DNA of 64,000 nucleotides from Sphingobacterium sp. ML3W (GTDB taxonomy: Bacteria > Bacteroidota > Bacteroidia > Sphingobacteriales > Sphingobacteriaceae): assembly GCF_000747525.1 (NCBI RefSeq), contig NZ_CP009278.1:2480001-2544000 (forward strand). The letters are read 5' to 3'. Both the position numbers and the translations under genes were made by a program. The notes beneath the pieces were generated by a model, which saw nothing but the letters and a program-made list of their open reading frames with translations, did no database searches and was not told where the DNA came from. Of the stretch, positions 46,147 through 56,398 are shown piece by piece (within the stretch, counting starts at the first letter, position 1; every line of letters begins with the position of its first letter).

Positions 46147-46177
46147 CAAACATAGGGAATAGGATGGCTATTGCAAA
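46147..46177 (-). promoter_or_regulatory. Consensus Bacteroidota promoter giving a near-leaderless mRNA
   Basis: On the minus strand TTTG (46177-46174), exactly 19 bases, then TATGTTTG (46154-46147), an exact match to TTTG-N19-TAnnTTTG. The start codon at 46141 lies 5 bases after it, so the transcript should have almost no leader. Confidence 0.7.
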
Positions 46178-46289
46178 ATTTCAATTTAAAAAAGTTGAGC
46201 GCTCTAAATGTAAATGATTGAACATATTCAGGTTATTGTTTTTGAAGAAGATAGATAATTCTTGATGTATTCAGGATGGAGAAACAAAA

Positions 46290-46323
46290 TTTAGGTTAGC
46301 AAAATTAAATCTTGCTAACCTAT
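46290..46323 (-). terminator. Terminator of the aldo/keto reductase gene
   Basis: Stem TAGGTTAGCAA with TTGCTAACCTA, 11 bp, 9-base loop, directly past the minus-strand stop. A- and T-runs occur on both sides, so it may act on both strands. Confidence 0.75.
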
Positions 46324-46327
46324 TTTT

Positions 46328-47167
46328 TTAAAAGGGTACCTCAGCTGGATTAAGGCCGGAAAAACCTAATTCACCTATATTTTTAATCGCTTGTATATCT
46401 TCGTTTGACAACGAAAAATTGTTTATTTCAAGATTAGCTTTTATATTGCTGGGGTTCGTGGATTTTGGTAGTGGGTTGATACCCTCTTGCAAAGCAAATT
46501 TTATACAAATCTGCCCGACACTTACCCCATATTTAGCTGAAAGTGATACTATTACTTCATTTTGTAAAATCCTGCCAGAGCCTAAAGGAGACCATGCTTG
46601 AATTAATATATCTTTTGATTTACAAAAGGCTATTGTTTCTTCTTGAAGAAAACCGGGATGAAATTCCAATTGATTGACTGCAGGAAAAACTTTTGCAACC
46701 TTTAATATTGCTTCGACATATTTTTTTGGAAAATTACTCAAACCAATAGCTTTGGCTCTACCTTCTGTATATAATTGCTCCAAGGCTTTCCAAGTGTCTG
46801 CATTGATTGATTCCCAGTTCTCAAACTGTGTTTCGTTAGCAGGCCAGTGAATGAGATAGAGATCTACGTAGTCCATTTGAAGTAGGGCAAGAGACTTGTC
46901 AAATGCGACTAAGGTGTTTTCGTAACCGCGATCGGCATTCCAGAGTTTGGTGGTGACAAAAAGATTTTCGCGCTTTATACCACTATCTTGTATTGCTTTT
47001 CCGGCACCATGTTCATTACCATAAACCGATGCTGTATCAATATGGGTATATCCTGCTTTTAAAGCCTCGTAAACGGCAGTATAAGCAGGTTCTCCTTCTT
47101 CGATTTGCCAAGTTCCAAATCCAATAGCTGGGATTTTTGAACCGCTATTTAATGTATATGTATTCAT
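46328..47167 (-). CDS. Aldo/keto reductase
   Basis: A 279-residue AKR of the type common for 2,5-diketo-gluconate reductase-like enzymes. It starts with MNTYTLNSGSKIPAIGFGTW, has the catalytic Asp and Tyr in HIDTASVYGNEHGAG, Lys in FVTTKLWNADRG and His in LYLIHWPANE. The NADPH site is near LPKSTNPSNIKANLEI. It reduces aldehydes or ketones in the cytoplasm; substrate unknown. It is divergent from the NAD(P)-binding oxidoreductase-like gene. Confidence 0.95.
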   Translation of the reverse strand: MNTYTLNSGSKIPAIGFGTWQIEEGEPAYTAVYEALKAGYTHIDTASVYGNEHGAGKAIQDSGIKRENLFVTTKLWNADRGYENTLVAFDKSLALLQMDYVDLYLIHWPANETQFENWESINADTWKALEQLYTEGRAKAIGLSNFPKKYVEAILKVAKVFPAVNQLEFHPGFLQEETIAFCKSKDILIQAWSPLGSGRILQNEVIVSLSAKYGVSVGQICIKFALQEGINPLPKSTNPSNIKANLEINNFSLSNEDIQAIKNIGELGFSGLNPAEVPF

Positions 47168-47296
47168 GTTTTTTCGCTTTAATGGATGAAAATTTAAAAT
47201 TAGTAATTATAAAAGTCTTTGTTGGTCTTACCCCACAATTTTATAGGAATTTGACAAGCTAGTGAAACTTAAGAACCGAATTTGTACCTTTATCTT

Positions 47297-47941
47297 ATGG
47301 AAGCAATTGTAATTGGGGGCAGTGGTGCCACAGGTAGGGAATTGGTTAAACAATTGGTAAATGACGATCGTTTTTCTAAAATTCGTGTATTTCTCCGTAA
47401 GTCTTACTTTGAGCCTGACGAAAAGTTGGAAGAAATTATTATAGATTTTGAAAAACTAAACAATTTTAAAGATCAGATTAAGGGAGACGTAGCCTTTTCT
47501 TGTTTGGGAACTACCTTGAAAGATGCGGGGAGCAAAGCTGCGCAATGGCATATCGATTACGACTATCCCTTTCAATTCGCTGAGATGGCTTTTGAAAATG
47601 GTGTTTCAAGTTTTGTATTATTATCAGCTGTTGGTGTTGATGCAAAATCTCAAGTTTTTTATAACCGTATGAAAGGATCTTTAGAAGATGTCATTAAAAA
47701 AATAGGATTCCAACATTTATTAATCCTCCAACCTGGATTCATTGATAGACCTAATACCAATCGCATGGGAGAGAAGGTGGGAATAAAAGTAATTCAGATT
47801 TTAAATAGATTAGGTTTGTTTGAGAAATATGCACCTATAAAAACAGGGGAGTTGGCAAAAGCAATGTTAGAAAGTGCGTTTAGGAATAATAAAGCTGTGG
47901 AAGTGTTACCATTAAAAAAAATCAAAGCAATCTTAAATTAG
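47297..47941 (+). CDS. NAD(P)-binding Rossmann protein, atypical SDR (HTATIP2-like)
   Basis: The ATG at 47297 (MEAIVIGGSGATGRELVKQL) is chosen over a TTG five codons earlier, which would fall in a promoter-like TACCTTTA. The 214-residue protein has the glycine-rich GGSGATG motif, then SCLGTTLKDAGSKAAQWHIDYDY and FVLLSAVGVDAKSQVFYNRMKG, which match the atypical SDR group that includes HTATIP2 and bacterial NAD(P)H-binding oxidoreductases. The YxxxK-type residues appear as Tyr-Asn-Arg-Met-Lys. Substrate unknown. Confidence 0.85.
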   Translation: MEAIVIGGSGATGRELVKQLVNDDRFSKIRVFLRKSYFEPDEKLEEIIIDFEKLNNFKDQIKGDVAFSCLGTTLKDAGSKAAQWHIDYDYPFQFAEMAFENGVSSFVLLSAVGVDAKSQVFYNRMKGSLEDVIKKIGFQHLLILQPGFIDRPNTNRMGEKVGIKVIQILNRLGLFEKYAPIKTGELAKAMLESAFRNNKAVEVLPLKKIKAILN

Positions 47942-48138
47942 TTTGTACGTTTGACCTTTAATGTTATTTATAATTGTAAAATGAGAACTGAAGTATATCT
48001 GTGCATTTTGAATGACGATGTCCATGTGTATCGATGATTCATTTAATTCAGTCTAGCCAATATTTTACTTTTAAGCGTCATAATTCAACCTTTTGTGGCG
48101 ATTTAAATTTCAATTTCTTATCTTTAGGCGAATTTTGA

Positions 48139-50421
<2,283 letters not shown>

Positions 50422-50438
50422 ATTGCAAATTGTATTGT

Positions 50439-50476
50439 AAAAAAATGCTCCATTCTAATGAATGGAGCATTTTTTA
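50439..50476 (+). terminator. Terminator after icd
   Basis: Stem AAAAAATGCTCCATT with AATGGAGCATTTTTT, loop CTAATG, about 18 bp after the icd stop. It also faces the end of the minus-strand gene at 50500. Confidence 0.95.
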
Positions 50477-50499
50477 TTACTATGATAATCAATCTGCTA

Positions 50500-50727
50500 T
50501 TAATTTTTGTTTTTGAGCAAGTTAATTTCTAGAAGTACTTGTTCTAGTGCTTCTTGTTTAACGATTCGAGTCTGATTAGATGGCTGGATCATCGCGAATT
50601 TTATATTCTCATCATCTACCTCTAACTTCTTTTGACTCCTTAAAAAAGGATGAAAACTTCCTTTTAGCGAACCATTATTTCTATGCCACGTAGCATGTTT
50701 CCCGTTGTTTTTATGAAATGGATGCAT
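50500..50727 (-). CDS. Small basic hypothetical protein
   Basis: A 75-residue ORF, basic and His-rich at the start (MHPFHKNNGKHATWHRNNG) and helical at the end (IVKQEALEQVLLEINLLK). No signal peptide or membrane span. It is convergent with icd and downstream of the MepB-like gene on the same strand (81 bp gap). No family is recognised, and it could be a chance ORF. Confidence 0.45.
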   Translation of the reverse strand: MHPFHKNNGKHATWHRNNGSLKGSFHPFLRSQKKLEVDDENIKFAMIQPSNQTRIVKQEALEQVLLEINLLKNKN

Positions 50728-50808
50728 AATGATTGAATTATGTCTGTAATCGGTATATCCAATTTACATAAAATAATTGGATAATGTAAAGAAACAATTA
50801 TTTATTGG

Positions 50809-51315
50809 TTACATCCCCAAAAGGCACTTTCCTTTTTTTACATCAATCTGATTTTCATTACTTAAATCTAGAAAATACAGTTTCTGCCAAGATTGCGTCT
50901 GTTGTGCTTGTTTGCTGATAGTCAAATCCCAATTTGGATATACTCTAAACCCACGTTTTCCTTCTTTTCCATGTCCAGATAAAACTCTTCTTTGAAATAG
51001 TATTTCCTTAGGGAAAATGAATAATCCCATCTTCTTATCGTTTCGTATTGCTATAATATAGAAATCAATATCATCATTAACATCGAAAGGAGCGATAATA
51101 CCAGTTGACATTCGGTACCATAATGTTACAAATTGGCCTGCTTTTTTTGGTGTTATTTTAGCGCTCCTATATTTATATTTATACTTGCCCAGGTCAAAAT
51201 TATGAGCAGCATATGCTTGGCTTTCTTTTTCTGGCAGTAAATTCGTTAGCGGTAAGCCACAGATTTGGAATAAATACTTAGCGATATGTTGTAGTTCTAT
51301 TTTGGAATTTGCCAA
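50809..51315 (-). CDS. MepB-family protein
   Basis: A 168-residue protein with the MepB pattern: RSAKITPKKAGQFVTLWYRM followed by the strand pair DIDFYIIAIRNDKKMGLFIFP and the C-terminal GKRGFRVYPNWDLT. MepB is known from the Staphylococcus mepRAB locus, but its biochemical role is unknown. No efflux gene adjoins here. Family call is good by sequence; function is not assigned. Confidence 0.85.
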   Translation of the reverse strand: MANSKIELQHIAKYLFQICGLPLTNLLPEKESQAYAAHNFDLGKYKYKYRSAKITPKKAGQFVTLWYRMSTGIIAPFDVNDDIDFYIIAIRNDKKMGLFIFPKEILFQRRVLSGHGKEGKRGFRVYPNWDLTISKQAQQTQSWQKLYFLDLSNENQIDVKKGKCLLGM

Positions 51316-51627
51316 TTTAAGGTATGCTTAAAGTTGAGTAATATTATTTTGAGCGTAAGATTCTATAATTTTTATAGAAGCCATTATAATAAGGTGCTTT
51401 GTATATCTAAGGGAATGAAATTATTCATATTTTTGATAGACTTCTACTTCAGACATTATTATTTTTCACTCTAATTTTAATGAAATAAACATAAATATAG
51501 CAACTCTTATTTGATGGGCTTATATCCATATTAAAAAAATAGATTAAGGTAACGTAATTGGTAGGATAGTGGTATTTAAGGTTGTGCATTACAAAGCCTT
51601 AAATACCACATATGTATAAATTGTGTT
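51316..51627. other. Intergenic region with one hairpin
   Basis: About 310 bp between the MepB-like gene start and the end of the envelope module. It holds an inverted repeat, GTGGTATTTAAGG at 51569-51581 with CCTTAAATACCAC at 51597-51609, 13 bp and perfect, probably the terminator of the minus-strand module although the T-run is weak. Nothing else was seen. Confidence 0.5.
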
Positions 51628-52893
51628 TTAATAGTTTATTTGTCCTTGAATGGATAAGCTATTTTTATTTTGGATTATAGTACTTACTTCGACTTTAACC
51701 TGATTAGCTTTTAACTTGTCAAAAGGCTCGACAAGCCAAGTGTCAGGCCATTTTCCAAAATTGATATAAAGATAAAATGGATAGGGTGTTTCTTCGATTT
51801 TAACAAGATTGGGAGTACTTTGTGAGGTTGTATTTAGTAAAAAGCCGCTTTTTCGCTGTTTGTAAAATTTATAAAACATTGCTGTTGGAAGAGATTCCGC
51901 TAATGCATTATTATCTATCCAAGCATGCGCGATATAAGGCACATTGATTTCATTTATTTTCTTTTCTTCTATTGGATTGAAATCATCATCATAGCTATAT
52001 GTAATTAAGGTATCCCGCTGTATCGTTACATCTGATTTAACCTGCAAATCAAAATAGTTAGCATAAGCATTTTGCAATTGCAGTTGATCAAGGCCTGTGT
52101 ATTTATGCATTAAATCAGCAAGTAATGGCATATCATCTAAAGATAACATGGTCCAGAAAGTCATAGCTTGATTTGTCGTGTCCATTGCTCTAACTGGAAA
52201 CTTTTTATCTAAATCTTGAGAAATTAGCCACTCACCTGTGATATCTATTTTATGCTTCGCAATAGATGCTTCTAGTTTAAACTTTTTATCTTTTTGTATA
52301 TAGCTGATGTGCTTATTTGAATGAATATTTTTAAATTCTGGAAAGGAATCTATTTGAACCCAAGTGTTGGGTTGTTTTAAAAGTAAATGAAGATCCTCAA
52401 ACCCACTATTTCTTTCCCTATCAATTTTGTAAATAAGGTTATTCCGATCAAATATTACTTTGATATGGTTATTAACACTAACACGCACTACTCCCTGTTC
52501 CTTATCCAAGAAACTGATTCCGTTGGGATAGCGATTTGCAAAAAAAGAAAAGCACTCATCATAGTTCTTTAATGCTAATATTCCGTAAAATTGAGGAGCT
52601 CGGTCTGTCATACTGAATAAATAAATGCGGGCCGGAATTTCAATACCAGCATGCCAAAATAAGCCAGTTATCCAACTTTCATCAACAGCTGTGTCTACGG
52701 ACTTGCCCGACCAAGGATTAAAACTGGATAGATTGTCCAATATTAAATCATCAACAGCAATGGAGAATATATGTGTACTTTCTTTGCTCACATATTGTTT
52801 TTCAATGTTGTTTTTTCGGATAATGTAGTATGTCCAGACCGTAGCTGAAAGTAAGAGCACAATAGAACATATGATAATTACTATTCTTTTCAT
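51628..52893 (-). CDS. Membrane-anchored protein of unknown function, third gene of an envelope module
   Basis: A 421-residue protein with one N-terminal membrane span (IVIIICSIVLLLSATVWTYYI) and a long extracytoplasmic part, so it faces the periplasm. The body is beta-rich with many aromatic residues, e.g. DLILDNLSSFNPWSGKSVDT and YPFYLYINFGKWPDTWLVEP near the end. I do not recognise a domain. It lies 6 bp after the DUF4836-like gene, and some segments, such as the assessment of mean-field strands near the start, follow the same general plan as that protein, so the two may be distant relatives (inference). Confidence 0.78.
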   Translation of the reverse strand: MKRIVIIICSIVLLLSATVWTYYIIRKNNIEKQYVSKESTHIFSIAVDDLILDNLSSFNPWSGKSVDTAVDESWITGLFWHAGIEIPARIYLFSMTDRAPQFYGILALKNYDECFSFFANRYPNGISFLDKEQGVVRVSVNNHIKVIFDRNNLIYKIDRERNSGFEDLHLLLKQPNTWVQIDSFPEFKNIHSNKHISYIQKDKKFKLEASIAKHKIDITGEWLISQDLDKKFPVRAMDTTNQAMTFWTMLSLDDMPLLADLMHKYTGLDQLQLQNAYANYFDLQVKSDVTIQRDTLITYSYDDDFNPIEEKKINEINVPYIAHAWIDNNALAESLPTAMFYKFYKQRKSGFLLNTTSQSTPNLVKIEETPYPFYLYINFGKWPDTWLVEPFDKLKANQVKVEVSTIIQNKNSLSIQGQINY

Positions 52894-52899
52894 GGGCGA

Positions 52900-54900
52900 T
52901 TAGTTCATGACATTATTATTCAAGTTTTCAATGATATGCTTCAATAGGTATTGAAGTGCATTTTTATCTTTTTTAGGTAATGATATCGACATCTCTCCAG
53001 AGAACCTGTTTTTAATCAACTTACTTGATTTGATTTGAAGATTACCATATCCAGCAAGGTCTTGTAAAGTTTGTTCCCTAGATTCTGTTATTGGAATTTC
53101 TAGTTGATTGACAACCTCAGGTATGGCAGAAGTTTTTACGACAAAATTAAATGGATGTGCAAGTAAATCCTTTTTCACACTTGCATTTCTGTTAGTTTTA
53201 AAACGATTCTGTTGAATAGCAGTTAATTGTTCGACATCGCTTCCAACAAACACGATATTATTTTTGAAAAGGATATAGATTGGTTCTAGTTTTTTCTGTG
53301 GTGCGATTTTATATATGCCATCCTCCAATGTTACTTCCTGTTTTTTGACCGCAAATTCCAGTATTTTTTTATACAGACGTTGATCTTCAGAAGTGAACAT
53401 CCATAAAAAGTTGGGTACAAATTCTTCTTTTGTTTTGGTAACCTCTTCATAGTTGTAATCATCATCATATTCGTAAGAGACATATTCTTTTGTTACTTTT
53501 TGTAGATCGTTGAGAAAAAACACGTTGTCGCCTCTCATCACTTTTCCGATAGCTTTTTCGTCTAACCCAATCTCTAAAGCAGTGGCTGCTATCGTCAAAA
53601 CATCTGCATATTCCCCAGCTAAAGGAGCATACCATCGCGAAATCAATGCTGGTAATTGTTTCAAATAACCTTCCGTACTCATGTTCACAGAGGCGTAAGC
53701 CAAGTAGTTCTCAGGAATATATTGCGCAAATTTTTTATTGGTTCTGTTGCTATATAATGCCTTGAAAACTTTCTCCATTTCAGCGTCAACACCTATAGAA
53801 CCCGTAAGTTTTAGCGTATATTGATCTTGAATCAAATCAAAAATAGCGTCATTATAGCCATATTTCATATTCTCAATGTCAACACCATAAGCCATTTTTA
53901 AAATATCATAGGGAAGGGCATTTTGATATAATTCATCTAGATTAGGTATCCAGAGACGTAATAGGTGTTTTTTATCGGTTAATTTAAGTGCTTTATTCTT
54001 GCCTAAGTTTTCTTTAGGGTCTAAATAATCATTAAAGCCTGCTGTTAACCAATCAGCTAATAATTTATTTTTGATGGAGTCATTTTTTGCTTCTCGTGCT
54101 TGATTTAATAAGTAAAGGGAGTCAGATTCTAAATCGTAGTCTTCCACATCGGTTGTATCGCTATCATATTCCCATTCATCAATATCAATACTTGATAAAG
54201 TATCAGGAAATACATCTTCGGCTTCAACATATACAGCTTCTTCCTCGGCTTCGGCCGTAGCTACTATAAGTGAATCTGGTATTGAATTTTCTTCTTCTAT
54301 ATCTATTTCTTCTTCATCCCAGCTGTTAGCGGCTGCATCAAGTGTTTCATTGTATGTCCAGTCTAATGTATTGTATAATCCCAAGTCTAAACCATAACGT
54401 TCTGCGATTTCTTTCGTTTGGAAATAGCTTGTATTTAGCTCTCCAATTAAAATAAATAAGCTTTCTTTATTCCATGCAACTTGCATTTTATGATCTTTTG
54501 AAACTCTTCTTTCATAGTTATTATAAATCGGAAGAGATTCAAATTTCGAGAACATATGCTCCTTAACTTGATGATTTTCTTTTAAAGGGATTAATATTCC
54601 GATATAGTTTAGGCTATCTGTAGTTGACCGATATACGTAAGCTTGCTTATCAAGATTAAAATCCAATTGCATCAGGTTTTTGATTGGATAGTTAATATCA
54701 TTGCTCGTGTTTTCAAATGCACCTAGTTTAATTAATGTTTCATTTAACAACTCGATAGAGCTATTTTCAACTATAGCTTTATTATTAATGGTAAAAACAA
54801 ATTGTGCTTGAGCAGGTATCATACTGGTCAAATCTTGTGCTGTAGCTTGCAGACTTGCAAATGCAACACATGCAAATAATGGAACGTGTTTTATATTCAT
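52900..54900 (-). CDS. Exported DUF4836-like protein with a strongly acidic insert
   Basis: A 666-residue exported protein with a signal peptide ending LQATAQ (residue 22). Near the start, LTSMIPAQAQFVFTINNKAI resembles the opening of Bacteroidota DUF4836 proteins. Residues about 200-275 form a very acidic, low-complexity insert rich in Asp and Glu, e.g. SWDEEEIDIEEENSIPDS and EWEYDSDTTDVEDYDLES. The C-terminal half is beta-rich with LAYASVNMSTEGYLKQLPAL. No catalytic motif is seen. It lies between a lipoprotein gene (6 bp gap) and an anchored protein gene (6 bp gap), so all three are one operon. Confidence 0.75.
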   Translation of the reverse strand: MNIKHVPLFACVAFASLQATAQDLTSMIPAQAQFVFTINNKAIVENSSIELLNETLIKLGAFENTSNDINYPIKNLMQLDFNLDKQAYVYRSTTDSLNYIGILIPLKENHQVKEHMFSKFESLPIYNNYERRVSKDHKMQVAWNKESLFILIGELNTSYFQTKEIAERYGLDLGLYNTLDWTYNETLDAAANSWDEEEIDIEEENSIPDSLIVATAEAEEEAVYVEAEDVFPDTLSSIDIDEWEYDSDTTDVEDYDLESDSLYLLNQAREAKNDSIKNKLLADWLTAGFNDYLDPKENLGKNKALKLTDKKHLLRLWIPNLDELYQNALPYDILKMAYGVDIENMKYGYNDAIFDLIQDQYTLKLTGSIGVDAEMEKVFKALYSNRTNKKFAQYIPENYLAYASVNMSTEGYLKQLPALISRWYAPLAGEYADVLTIAATALEIGLDEKAIGKVMRGDNVFFLNDLQKVTKEYVSYEYDDDYNYEEVTKTKEEFVPNFLWMFTSEDQRLYKKILEFAVKKQEVTLEDGIYKIAPQKKLEPIYILFKNNIVFVGSDVEQLTAIQQNRFKTNRNASVKKDLLAHPFNFVVKTSAIPEVVNQLEIPITESREQTLQDLAGYGNLQIKSSKLIKNRFSGEMSISLPKKDKNALQYLLKHIIENLNNNVMN

Positions 54901-54906
54901 GTTTTA

Positions 54907-55602
54907 TTAATTATTTAGGGTAATGGTATTTGCCAGTGATGCCTTTCCACTGATCAAATCTGTTGCTTTTAATTTGAGTAGTACAGCTTTGGATGTACTT
55001 GATATTTTTGCAGATATGTGCTGTTGCGATTTAATTTTTTTATCAAATCTGATGATTTGTGTGTAATAGGCATCGTCAAAATATTTTTTATCAGTTTCTG
55101 AAATTTTGACATACTCTTTATTTAAAGATGGCGAGTAGGTGTAGGATCTGGTAAAAACTCCCGTTTTTGTATTAAAAGCATAACTATTGTTATTTCCTAA
55201 AGCGCTTTTGAAATAAGTGCCAATAGCTTTACTAAAATTATTTAGGGCATTGATCGTTTCAAATGAACAAGATACTGTTGCGATATAATTATTGAAATCA
55301 AGACTATATTGTACTTGACTAATACCCTCAGTATTCTTTAAGATTCTACTCATCGTTTCCGCTTCACTCTTTATTTTTTCTTTTGTTGGAATTGTGATGC
55401 CATTTATACTTTTAAGTTTCATTAAAGAGGCTACCTTCGTACTACTTTTACTGAAGTTTAGTGTTGCTTTAATATGACCCGAACCATTACTATTCATATT
55501 TATATCCTCGATAAAGTCAAAGCATCCAGTAAGTAAAAAACTGCTGCAGATTATACTTAATAGCAGTGATATGGATTTCAGCTTTCTCATTTTTAATTTC
55601 AT
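54907..55602 (-). CDS. Lipoprotein of unknown function, first gene of an envelope module
   Basis: A 231-residue protein with a lipoprotein signal (SSFLLTGC, Cys27), followed by FDFIEDINMNSNGSGHIKAT. The start could be Met1, Met5 or close by; all keep the signal. The body has beta strands and a TATVSCSFETINALNNFSK segment. The N-terminal region reading IEDINMNSNGSGHI recurs in Bacteroidota lipoproteins of unknown role. It leads the three-gene module, 6 bp before the DUF4836-like gene. A two-component system lies immediately upstream on the same strand. Confidence 0.78.
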   Translation of the reverse strand: MKLKMRKLKSISLLLSIICSSFLLTGCFDFIEDINMNSNGSGHIKATLNFSKSSTKVASLMKLKSINGITIPTKEKIKSEAETMSRILKNTEGISQVQYSLDFNNYIATVSCSFETINALNNFSKAIGTYFKSALGNNNSYAFNTKTGVFTRSYTYSPSLNKEYVKISETDKKYFDDAYYTQIIRFDKKIKSQQHISAKISSTSKAVLLKLKATDLISGKASLANTITLNN

Positions 55603-55768
55603 TATGTCTCTATTTAGTTTTTTTCATGTTATTTTACGATAAGGTTCACCGAGGATTTACCCTCTCTGAAATCCATTCACTACCTAACTTTAGGAATGAA
55701 AAACAAAGTTAATGAATAGGGAAGCGTACACCCATCCCCGAAAGTAGGGGTTTTGTTTATACACCAAG

Positions 55769-56398
55769 CTATTTACGAATTAGACCATATTCCAATGCTA
55801 ATTTGATGGTTGAACTCAAATTCTTAGCACCAAATTTCTCAATGAGATTCTTACGATGGCTTTCCACAGTATGCGGGCTTATAAATAATTTTTCAGCTAT
55901 TTGGGAGGTTGTTAAGCCCGATGCAGCTTCAGTCAATACTTCTTTTTCTCTTCTTGTCAATTTTGGGACACTATTTAAGCCATCTTTAGCCTTTTTATCC
56001 ACGATGCTTTGTGTTTGGGAGCAAAGAAACTTGTTACCTTTTAATATTTGTTCAACACCAGTAATAATTTCGTCCACAGAAGCATTTTTTTGAATGTAAC
56101 CGTGAGCACCTTCTTGCAGTACACTGTTGATTACAGCATATTCGTTATGTACACTAATGATAATGATACGCATATTAGGATACTTTAGTTTCAAAGGTTT
56201 TATGAGCTCAATGCTATTTGCATCAGGGAGGTTGATATCTAATAGGAGTATATCAATATTCGTATTTGACAACGCTACATGCATAGTTGAAGCGTCGGGA
56301 TAACAACCAACTACTTCAAAGAAATCTTCTTTTGATAATATATTTTTTAGTCCCTCTAGTAGTAGGGGATGATCGTCAGTAATCGCAATTTTTATCAT
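55769..56398 (-). CDS. NarL/FixJ-family response regulator
   Basis: A 209-residue regulator: receiver domain with Asp54 in DILLLDINLPDA as phosphorylation site, and a LuxR-type HTH at residues about 145-205 (LTRREKEVLTEAASGLTTSQ, IAEKLFISPHTVESHRKNL). It overlaps the histidine kinase gene by 23 bp, so the two form a pair. The target could include the neighbouring module (inference from proximity only). Confidence 0.95.
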   Translation of the reverse strand: MIKIAITDDHPLLLEGLKNILSKEDFFEVVGCYPDASTMHVALSNTNIDILLLDINLPDANSIELIKPLKLKYPNMRIIIISVHNEYAVINSVLQEGAHGYIQKNASVDEIITGVEQILKGNKFLCSQTQSIVDKKAKDGLNSVPKLTRREKEVLTEAASGLTTSQIAEKLFISPHTVESHRKNLIEKFGAKNLSSTIKLALEYGLIRK

